DNA of 50,489 nt from Clostridium puniceum (lineage in GTDB: Bacteria > Bacillota > Clostridia > Clostridiales > Clostridiaceae). The stretch lies in the NCBI RefSeq assembly GCF_002006345.1, contig NZ_LZZM01000180.1:1-50489 (forward strand), in the 5' to 3' direction. Below the pieces are notes generated by a model. The model did not search any database. It was not told where the DNA came from and saw only the letters and a list, made by a program, of their open reading frames with translations. Below, piece after piece: positions 17,094 through 23,856 of the stretch. Position 1 is the stretch's first letter, and every line of letters begins with the position of its first letter. Position numbers and translations under genes: made by a program.

Positions 17094-17205
17094 AACAATT
17101 AATAATTGATAGTTATAAAGAAAACTTATAGACAAAGTTTTTATTTTCAGAAAGGCCGTAGGCATTTCATCCTTAACTATTAACTATTAACTGTTAACTG
17201 AATTA
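17094..17205. repeat. Imperfect inverted-repeat element C (MITE-like)
   Basis: The left end (aacaattaataattgatagtta) is the approximate complement of the right end, which is a tandem of TTAACTATTAACTATTAACTG-like units. The core has ttttcagaaaggccgtaggcaTTTCATCCTTaacta, matching the TTTCAT.TT block of element A in position. It lies between hisS and aspS and ends about 10 nt before the aspS ribosome binding site. Confidence 0.6.
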
Positions 17206-17220
17206 ACGGAGGGTTTAGTA

Positions 17221-19020
17221 ATGGGTGAGTCTTTAAATGGATTAAAGCGTACAATGATGTGTGGAGAACCTAGAGAAGAACATGTAGGTAAAAAGATTAC
17301 TTTAATGGGATGGGTTCAAAGAAATAGAAAGCTTGGAGGTCTTGATTTTATTGATTTAAGAGATAAAACAGGAATAATGCAGGTAGTTTTTGGTGAAGAA
17401 ATAAATGCAGAAGCTTTTGAAAAAGCAAAAGCAGTTAGACCTGAATATTGTATAGCAGTAACAGGAGAAGTTGTAAAAAGAGAAAGTATAAATGAAAACA
17501 TGCCAACTGGTTTCGTTGAATTAAAATGTGAAAATATAAATATTTTTTCAGAATCAGAAACTCCACCAATCTATATTAAAGAAGATTTAGATGCAGCAGA
17601 AAATATTAGATTAAAATATAGATATTTAGACTTAAGAAGACCTGATATGCAAAAAATATTTATAACTAGAAGCAAGACAACAAAAGCTATTCGTGATTAT
17701 TTAGAAGCTAATGATTTCTTAGATGTAGAAACTCCAATATTAAATAAGAGTACACCAGAAGGAGCTAGAGATTATTTAGTACCTTCAAGAAATTATCCAG
17801 GAATGTTTTATGCTCTTCCACAATCACCACAAATATTTAAGCAATTATTAATGGTGTCTGGATTTGATAAATACTATCAAATAGCTAAATGTTTTAGAGA
17901 TGAAGATTTAAGAGCAAACAGACAACCAGAATTTACTCAAGTTGATATGGAATTAAGCTTTGTAGAACAAGATGACATAATGGCAATAAATGAAGGATTA
18001 ATTGCTCATGTATTTAAAGAAGTAGCAGGAGTAGATGTTAAGCTTCCAATTAAGAGAATGACATTTAAAGATGCTATGGAAAAATACGGTTCAGATAAAC
18101 CAGATTTAAGATTTGGAATGGAAATAACTGATATAACAGAAAACGTAAAGGATTTAGATTTTATTGTATTTAAGTCTGCAATAGAAGCTGGTGGGTCAGT
18201 TAGAGCTTTATGTTTAAAAGGTGGAGCAGAACTAGGAAGAAAGCCTTTAGATAAATTAGGCGAATTTATTAAGACTTATAAGGCAAAAGGTCTTGCTTGG
18301 ATGCAATTGAAAGAAGATGGAGTTAAATCATCAATAGCTAAATTCTTAACAGATGATGTTACAGATTCTATTGTAAAAACTATGAATGCGGAAAATGGCG
18401 ATGCAATACTTATAGTAGCAGATAAAAATTCAGTAGTATTTCAAAGTTTAGGTGCTCTAAGATTAGAATTAGCTAAACAATTTGAATTAATAAAAGATAA
18501 AAATGAATTTAATTTCACATGGATTACTGAATTTCCATTATTCGAATACAGTGAAGAAGAAGATAGATATACAGCTTGCCATCACCCATTTACAGCACCA
18601 ATGGATGAAGATTTAGACTTTATTGAATCTAACCCAGGAGCAGTTAGATCTAAGGCATATGATTTAGTATTAAATGGTGAAGAATTAGGCGGAGGTTCTA
18701 TAAGAATCCATGATAGAGAACTTCAAGAAAGAATGTTTAAGGCTTTAGGTCTTACAGAAGAAGTGGCTTTGGAGAAATTTGGATACTTATTACAAGCATT
18801 TAAATTTGGACCACCACCACATGGCGGTTTAGCATTTGGATTAGATAGAATGATAATGTTCTTAGCTAGAACAGATAATATAAAAGATGTTATTGCATTC
18901 CCTAAAAATCAAAATGCATATTGCTATTTAAGTGAAGCTCCAAATATAGTTGATGAAAAACAATTAACTGAGCTTGGAATTGAAATACTTCCAAAAGCAG
19001 AGAAAAAAGACGAAGAATAA
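17221..19020 (+). CDS. aspS: Aspartyl-tRNA synthetase
   Basis: A 599-residue bacterial-type class IIb synthetase. An N-terminal OB-fold anticodon-binding domain (about 1-110, GWVQRNRKLGGLDFIDLRDKTG) precedes the catalytic core with motif 2 FRDEDLRANRQPEFTQVDMEL, the bacterial GAD insertion domain (about 290-420) and motif 3 GLAFGLDRMIMFL. Many clostridia have a non-discriminating AspRS that also charges tRNA-Asn, but this cannot be decided from the sequence by eye. GGAGGG precedes ATG 17221. Transcription ends at the terminator 19036-19083. Confidence 0.97.
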   Translation: MGESLNGLKRTMMCGEPREEHVGKKITLMGWVQRNRKLGGLDFIDLRDKTGIMQVVFGEEINAEAFEKAKAVRPEYCIAVTGEVVKRESINENMPTGFVELKCENINIFSESETPPIYIKEDLDAAENIRLKYRYLDLRRPDMQKIFITRSKTTKAIRDYLEANDFLDVETPILNKSTPEGARDYLVPSRNYPGMFYALPQSPQIFKQLLMVSGFDKYYQIAKCFRDEDLRANRQPEFTQVDMELSFVEQDDIMAINEGLIAHVFKEVAGVDVKLPIKRMTFKDAMEKYGSDKPDLRFGMEITDITENVKDLDFIVFKSAIEAGGSVRALCLKGGAELGRKPLDKLGEFIKTYKAKGLAWMQLKEDGVKSSIAKFLTDDVTDSIVKTMNAENGDAILIVADKNSVVFQSLGALRLELAKQFELIKDKNEFNFTWITEFPLFEYSEEEDRYTACHHPFTAPMDEDLDFIESNPGAVRSKAYDLVLNGEELGGGSIRIHDRELQERMFKALGLTEEVALEKFGYLLQAFKFGPPPHGGLAFGLDRMIMFLARTDNIKDVIAFPKNQNAYCYLSEAPNIVDEKQLTELGIEILPKAEKKDEE

Positions 19021-19035
19021 TATAGATTGAGATTG

Positions 19036-19083
19036 AAAAAGACTTGCTTACAAATAATTAATAATTATGAGCAAGTCTTTTTT
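19036..19083 (+). terminator. Intrinsic terminator after aspS
   Basis: AAAAGACTTGCT pairs with AGCAAGTCTTTT (12 bp), extended by flanking A and T runs. The loop of about 21 nt holds a minor palindrome. It lies about 16 nt after the aspS stop. Confidence 0.9.
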
Positions 19084-19273
19084 ATATGATTAAATTATAA
19101 AAAAATGTGAACGTATTTTGGATTTATCTAGATTTCTAATTTCAAAAAAATATATATGAATTAAATACAGGCTTTAGAATGGGAATGAATCCCAATAAAT
19201 GCAAATTCAGAATTAAACTTAAACTCGAGTTGAAGAAATTATTGCGTATCAGCTTTTAACGCTTTTTTCTATA

Positions 19274-19282
19274 TGATATAAT
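19274..19282 (+). promoter_or_regulatory. Extended -10 promoter for the DUF554 gene
   Basis: TGATATAAT gives a perfect TATAAT with an extended TG, 34 nt before the start codon. The -35 (TTTTAA, 17 nt upstream) is weak. Confidence 0.5.
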
Positions 19283-19316
19283 TAACAAGATTTATAACAG
19301 ATGGGGGAAATGAATA

Positions 19317-20009
19317 ATGTTAGGAACAATAGTTAATGCATTAGCAATAATAGGCGGATGTTTAATAGGATTAATAGTAAAAGGCAGATTAACTGAAAAA
19401 ATTAGTTCAACTATAATGAATGGCTTGGCTCTATGCGTACTATACATAGGAATATCAGGAGCTCTTAAAGGTCAATATACGCTACAAATAATAATTTGCA
19501 TAGCAGTAGGAGCATTAATTGGTGAGATAATTAATATTGATAAAAAATTAAATGATTTAGGACATATGATAGAGAAAAAAATTAATAGCAAAAGAAATAG
19601 CTGTGCACATGAAAAAATTTCTATAGCAGAAGGTTTTGTAACAGCAAGTTTATTATTTTGTGTTGGGGCAATGGCAGTAGTTGGATCTCTTGAAAGCGGG
19701 CTTAAAGGAAACCATTCAACTCTTTTTGCCAAGTCAATATTAGATGGGGTGTCATCAATAATATTTACATCTTCTCTTGGAATAGGTGTAATGTTATCTT
19801 CAATTGCTGTATTACTTTATCAAGGATTTATAACACTTCTTGCAGGTGGGCTATCAACAATACTTACAGAAACAATTATTGGTAATATGTCTGCTGTTGG
19901 AAGCCTTTTAATTGTAGGACTTGGATTTAATATGCTTGGAGTAAGCAAAATTAAGGTGGCTAATTTATTGCCAGCTATATTTATCCCTATTATATTTGGA
20001 TTATTTTAG
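19317..20009 (+). CDS. DUF554 family integral membrane protein (YdfK/YqgA-like)
   Basis: A 230-residue membrane protein with about seven hydrophobic helices, starting MLGTIVNALAIIGGCLIGLIVKGRL, which is characteristic of DUF554. A hydrophilic loop (about 80-100) and the block GAMAVVGSLESGLKGNHSTLFAKSILDGVSSI are further family hallmarks. It is probably a transporter-like protein of unknown substrate. GGGGG precedes the ATG. It appears monocistronic with its own promoter at 19274; the downstream hydrolase pseudogene is 77 nt away. Confidence 0.88.
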   Translation: MLGTIVNALAIIGGCLIGLIVKGRLTEKISSTIMNGLALCVLYIGISGALKGQYTLQIIICIAVGALIGEIINIDKKLNDLGHMIEKKINSKRNSCAHEKISIAEGFVTASLLFCVGAMAVVGSLESGLKGNHSTLFAKSILDGVSSIIFTSSLGIGVMLSSIAVLLYQGFITLLAGGLSTILTETIIGNMSAVGSLLIVGLGFNMLGVSKIKVANLLPAIFIPIIFGLF

Positions 20010-20086
20010 CTAAGAAGCAGAGATTATTAGAAGGCAAATTGATTAAGTAAATGATTTCTAGGATAAATATTAAAAGATTGGGGTAT

Positions 20087-20860
20087 ATGATGTTAGGAAA
20101 AAAGATTACATAATTTCAGAGGATAAAGCTAAAATTGTATATAATGTGGTTGGTACAGGATCAGCAATTATATTAGCTCATTCATTAAGTGAAACAAAGG
20201 AAATATGGATACAAAATGGATGGATAGAAATTTTAAAAGAACATTTTACTGTTATTGCAATAGATTTAAGAGGAAATGGAGAAAGTGATGTATCAATGAT
20301 GCAGACTTTTATTCATAAGATAAAGTGATTTTAGATATAGAAACAATTGTTAAAAAATGTGGATTTAATACATATGGCTATTTTGGTCATTCATATGGAG
20401 CAACTATAGGATTGAAACTTTCTAAAGATAATAAAAATGTTAAAAAAATTGTCTGTGCAGGAACTAATTTGGGAGATAAATTTTTTAAAATAATAGTTCC
20501 AGATATAATTGCAGAATTTGAAAAATTTAAACGTATAAAAGAACGAAATATATTTGATGAAGATGGATTAACAGACGAAAATATTAATTGGCTTAAAAAT
20601 ACTAACTTAAATGCCAGAATAGCAAAACTAAAAGCAATGAAAAATGGACAGAAATTGAAATAAGTGAAATTAAATCAAAATTAGCCATTTATTCAGGTGA
20701 GAAAGATATTTCTTTAGTAAAAGAAGACATAATAAATAATCAAGAACAATTAATTAAAAATAAAATGTCATCAAAAGTATTTGAAAAGTTAAATCATGGT
20801 GAATTAGTTATCAAATCAGAGATAGTATCTCCATGGATTCTAGACTTTTTGTTAAAGTAA
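20087..20860 (+). pseudogene. Alpha/beta hydrolase pseudogene with at least three frameshifts
   Basis: The sequence encodes an alpha/beta hydrolase spread over three frames. The probable start ATG 20087, after GGGGT, stays in frame only to a run of six A (20098-20103); adding one A would restore the frame reading KDYIISEDKAKIVYN. The next segment to 20328 has IILAHSLSETKEIW and AIDLRGNGESD. The frame then shifts to one that carries the nucleophile elbow GHSYGA (20385-20402 region) and ends at 20663. A third shift near 20650 leads into WTEIEISEIKSKLAIYSGEKD and the C-terminal NHGELVIKS, which would hold the catalytic His. The motifs are well kept, so decay looks recent. Sequencing errors in homopolymers cannot be excluded. 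Confidence 0.82.
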
Positions 20861-20900
20861 ATTTAGTTCAATATAGCTAGGGACTATTTAAATAAGTAAT

Positions 20901-20956
20901 AAAAATAAGGTAATCATTATTGAAAAATTTTAGTAAGGATTACCTTATTTTTATTT
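20901..20956 (+). terminator. Strong intrinsic terminator before the polysaccharide locus
   Basis: AAAAATAAGGTAATC pairs perfectly with GATTACCTTATTTTT (15 bp) around a 22-nt loop and is followed by ATTTATT. The flanking A/T runs make it possibly bidirectional. It separates the hydrolase pseudogene from the EPS genes. Confidence 0.85.
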
Positions 20957-21034
20957 ATTCCATGATATTTATCATAAGATTATTAAAAATTTAATAGAAA
21001 TATTAAAAATAGAATAAGGAGAATGATTAAATAT

Positions 21035-21826
21035 ATGATAGATATTCACTCTCATATATTGCCCCAAATAGATGATGGGGCAGAAAATACAGATATGACA
21101 TTGGAAATGTTAAGAAATGCAGTTAAAAATGGAACCGAAAAGATAGTGGCGACGCCCCATTATAGTTTCAGATATGGATCTACTCCTATTATAGAAGTAA
21201 AAGATTATGTTAACAAATTAAATTGTCTTATGAAAGAAAAGAATATAAGGATAGAAATTTATAGTGGCCAAGAAGTATATTTAAGTGAATCTACACTAGA
21301 ATATTATTTAGAAGGTAATATTGGTACTATAAACGATTCAAAGTATATGCTCACTGAATGTTCTATAAATAAATTTAATGAGCATATATTTGATGTAATA
21401 TATGAACTAAAAATTAGAGGAGTTATACCTATAATTGCACATCCAGAAAGATACAATCCTGTTATAGAAAATATTTTGTATATTAATAAATTTATTGAAA
21501 ATGGATGTTTATTTCAAATGAATAGTGGAAGTGTGCTAGGTTTATTTGGGCAAAGAGTAAAATTAGTAGCGGAAATATTCTTAAAGAATGGAATATATAA
21601 TTTTATCGGTTCAGATGCGCATAATAATATAAATAGAACTACAGGATTAGCAAAAGCAATTAATTTATCAAATAACATAAATGCTGAAAGTGAAAAAAAT
21701 TTTATGAATAATGCAAGTAAATTAATTGAAAATAAAGATATAAAATTTAGTGGACAAAAAATTAAAGAAAAGAAATCTATATTTCATTTTTTGAATAAAA
21801 CTAAAAAAAAAGCATATTATAATTAA
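21035..21826 (+). CDS. PHP-type protein tyrosine phosphatase (CpsB/YwqE-like)
   Basis: A 263-residue PHP-fold metalloenzyme that dephosphorylates the tyrosine tail of BY-kinases of the CpsD/YwqD type. Metal-binding blocks are visible: IDIHSHILPQIDDGA at the N-terminus, VATPHY, IIAHPERYNP and IGSDAHN near residue 195. This is the first gene of locus 1; its likely kinase partner is the CpsD-like gene at 38108. Start is uncertain: ATG 21023 lies only 1 nt after GGAG, while ATG 21035 leaves 13 nt but gives the family-typical MIDIHSH start. The C-terminus is unusually lysine-rich. Confidence 0.88.
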   Translation: MIDIHSHILPQIDDGAENTDMTLEMLRNAVKNGTEKIVATPHYSFRYGSTPIIEVKDYVNKLNCLMKEKNIRIEIYSGQEVYLSESTLEYYLEGNIGTINDSKYMLTECSINKFNEHIFDVIYELKIRGVIPIIAHPERYNPVIENILYINKFIENGCLFQMNSGSVLGLFGQRVKLVAEIFLKNGIYNFIGSDAHNNINRTTGLAKAINLSNNINAESEKNFMNNASKLIENKDIKFSGQKIKEKKSIFHFLNKTKKKAYYN

Positions 21827-21887
21827 GATGGATGTTGAATTCGAAATATCAAGTAAATTTTGAGTAATGTTAATAAGGGGGATTAGT

Positions 21888-22529
21888 GTGCAAAACTCAA
21901 TCTTAAAAGGACAAATAAAATATAAAAAATTATATGAATTTCTAAAAAGAATTATAGATATAATTTGTTCTTCAATAGGATTAATAGTTTTGATGCCTAT
22001 ACTATTAGTCGTAGCAATTATTATAAAAATTGAATCCAAAGGTCCTATAATTTTTGAACAAGATAGAGTAGGTAAATACGGTAAAGTATTTAAGATGTAC
22101 AAATTCAGATCAATGGTAAGTAACGCAGAAGAGCTTAAAGAAAAATTAGCTGATGAAAATGAGAGAACTGGTCCCATGTTTAAAATGAAAAATGACCCTA
22201 GGGTAACACATATAGGAAAATTTATTAGAAAAACAAGCATAGATGAGCTGCCACAGTTAGTTAATATTTTAAAAGGTGAAATGAGTATAGTTGGACCAAG
22301 ACCATCTCTTTTAAAAGAAGTTAAACAATTTGAAGATTGGATGCTGAAAAGATTAAATGTTAAGCCAGGGCTAACATGTTATTGGCAAGTAGCAGGAAGA
22401 AACGATATTGAATTTGAAGAATGGATGAAATTAGATGTCAAATACGTAAATGAGAGAAACATTTTAATTGATTCTATATTAATATTAAAAACTTTCTTTG
22501 TATTATTTGGAGACAAGCATGCAAGCTAA
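21888..22529 (+). CDS. Undecaprenyl-phosphate sugar-phosphate transferase (initiating glycosyltransferase)
   Basis: A 213-residue membrane enzyme of the bacterial sugar transferase (PssY/WcaJ C-terminal) family, which loads the first sugar-1-phosphate onto undecaprenyl phosphate to begin repeat-unit assembly. A membrane segment at about 25-50 (DIICSSIGLIVLMPILLVV) is followed by QDRVGKYGKVFKMYKFRSM, RKTSIDELPQLVNILKGEMS, VGPRP and the KPGLTCYWQVAGRN catalytic region. The first ATG (21867) lies upstream of AAGGGGG, so GTG 21888 is preferred. The donor sugar cannot be read from the sequence. A terminator follows at 22554-22599. Confidence 0.92.
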   Translation: MQNSILKGQIKYKKLYEFLKRIIDIICSSIGLIVLMPILLVVAIIIKIESKGPIIFEQDRVGKYGKVFKMYKFRSMVSNAEELKEKLADENERTGPMFKMKNDPRVTHIGKFIRKTSIDELPQLVNILKGEMSIVGPRPSLLKEVKQFEDWMLKRLNVKPGLTCYWQVAGRNDIEFEEWMKLDVKYVNERNILIDSILILKTFFVLFGDKHAS

Positions 22530-22553
22530 ATTAAAGTGATAAATTAATATTAG

Positions 22554-22599
22554 AAACTTAACTAGCTTGTAAATTGATTATGAGCGGTTAAGTTTTTTT
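22554..22599 (+). terminator. Intrinsic terminator between the sugar transferase and loaP
   Basis: AAACTTAAC pairs perfectly with GTTAAGTTT (9 bp) around a 24-nt loop and ends in seven T. It should cut off read-through from the first two EPS genes, so loaP needs its own promoter or antitermination. Confidence 0.8.
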
Positions 22600-23074
22600 G
22601 TATAAATATTTGTTGTATTCAAAAAACGAATTTAGATTTGGTTAAAGATTAATGCCTTCAACAGGATTAAGTTAGAAAGATCAATTAATTGTGAAACATG
22701 GTTAATGGAATAATGTGTTTTATAAATGCATAGTCTATATTATAAGCACTTAATTAAAGTCTATATAATTATGGTAGAGAATAATCTCATTAAAGAAATT
22801 TCATAATTAGGATTTAGTTGAGCACTTAGACTTTAATAATGAAGAAGTTCTATTAAAAGTATAAAAAATAGAAAGCTACCATATTAAAAATGTACTAATT
22901 TGGATTTATAGTGTTTAATTCAGAAGAATTAAAGAACAAGTTATGCGATAAAAATGAAATGGGTGGTTAATGTTCAAAATAAGGAATATTTAAGTAAAAT
23001 TAGGATTGGAAAATTAAGAAAACAAGCATGAATATTAAGATACATTTAAACTAAATAAGCAAGGGGGAATGTAT
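22600..23074 (+). promoter_or_regulatory. Long loaP upstream region with nested inverted repeats
   Basis: No gene is supported in these 475 nt. A bare TATAAT lies at 22764-22769 without a good -35. Inverted repeats overlap around it: ATTAAAGTCTA (22753) with TAGACTTTAAT (22827), TAATTATG (22766) with CATAATTA (22802), the small hairpin GAGA-ATAA-TCTC (22777-22788), and TATGGTAG (22770) with CTACCATA (22876), which would compete with the second pair. This could be a regulated promoter/leader, but AT-richness makes chance pairing possible. Confidence 0.35.
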
Positions 23075-23599
23075 TTGTATTTGCAACAAGATGAAGCTTG
23101 GTATGTATTATTTGTAAATACAAATCAAGAAGGAAAAGTAAAAAAGATACTTGAAAAAGAAATGGGAGATAAATATCAATTTATTGTTCCAACAAGAGAG
23201 CTTATAGAAAGAAAAAATGGGAAATGGAGTAAGATAAAAAGAACATTATTTCCAGGATATGTTTTTATAAAGGCTATTATGAATATAGAAGTTTATTACA
23301 AATTAAAAAGAGTTCCTAGAATAATAAAATTACTTAGAAATGAAGATGAAGTTTTAGTGGTAGCAGAAAAAGAAGTGAAAGTGTTAAAAATACTTTTGGA
23401 TAATAATGATAATAATATAGGAATTTCTACATTATATAAAAAAAATGATAATATAAGAATAATTTCAGGACCCTTATTAGGATTAGAGGGTCAAATAATA
23501 AAGATAGATACTAGAAAGGGTAGAGCAAAGGTAAATCTTAGCTTTATGAATGAAGAAATAATAGTAGAACTAGGTATTGAATTAGTGGACAAAATCTGA
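23075..23599 (+). CDS. loaP: LoaP-type NusG paralog, processive antiterminator
   Basis: A 174-residue NusG-family protein with an NGN domain (about 8-110, starting AWYVLFVNTNQEGKVKKIL, with RTLFPGYVFIKA) and a C-terminal KOW domain (about 125-174, IRIISGPLLGLEGQIIKIDTRKGRAKV). LoaP proteins are specialised NusG paralogs that bind polymerase and a hairpin in the operon leader, and let it read through terminators in long biosynthetic operons. Here it directly precedes a structured leader and a ~13-kb polysaccharide operon, matching that role. The ATG at 23069 is 1 nt from GGGGG; TTG 23075 is spaced 7 nt and preferred. The housekeeping nusG is not in the window. Confidence 0.85.
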   Translation: MYLQQDEAWYVLFVNTNQEGKVKKILEKEMGDKYQFIVPTRELIERKNGKWSKIKRTLFPGYVFIKAIMNIEVYYKLKRVPRIIKLLRNEDEVLVVAEKEVKVLKILLDNNDNNIGISTLYKKNDNIRIISGPLLGLEGQIIKIDTRKGRAKVNLSFMNEEIIVELGIELVDKI

Positions 23600-23603
23600 A
23601 GTT

Positions 23604-23816
23604 GACTTTGGGTGTTTCGGCCCCATAGAAAGATTAAGAGGTCATAGTGAGCTGCTTGGTAGCATAATTGTATTATGTGAATGGGCGAAGCTATGTCGTT
23701 TGAAGATTTGAATTATTGATTGGCGAAAGGATATCAATATGTAAGGATGAACATAAGAAGCAATATCACTGATTAATTCAAGAGAGTTCTCTGAAATAAA
23801 AAGAAATATGGTGATA
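23604..23816 (+). ncRNA. Structured leader RNA of the LoaP-associated polysaccharide operon (candidate LoaP target)
   Basis: The gap between loaP and the flippase fusion holds many potential stems in a row: GACTTT (23604) with GAGGTC (23638); a GGG/CCC hairpin enclosing TGTTTCGGC (23610-23624); CATAG (23643) with CTATG (23691), enclosing GCTGC-TTG-GTAGC (23651-23663) and CATAA-TTGTA-TTATG (23663-23677); ATTGAT (23715) with ATCAAT (23733) around a GGCGAAAGG segment; AGAG-AGTT-CTCT (23781-23792) inside TATCAC (23764) with GTGATA (23811). The GC-richer composition and multi-branched layout differ from ordinary AT-rich spacers here. LoaP is known to recognise leader hairpins; that this is its site is inference. 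Some neighbouring stems share a base, so not all form together. Confidence 0.5.
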
Positions 23817-23856
23817 GTGTCAAATTCGATTTTACTAAAAGAAGAAGGGGGTTTTG

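Noticed and set aside
20146..20663. Two separate small hydrolase genes
   Set aside because: Both parts plus the downstream sequence are consecutive pieces of one alpha/beta hydrolase in different frames.
22961..23031. Short frame MKWVVNVQNKEYLSK before loaP
   Set aside because: 25 codons, no ribosome binding site, no recognisable similarity; likely chance.
23600..23856. c-di-GMP (GEMM) riboswitch in the capsule operon leader
   Set aside because: The conserved GEMM core sequences are not present, although the region is structured.
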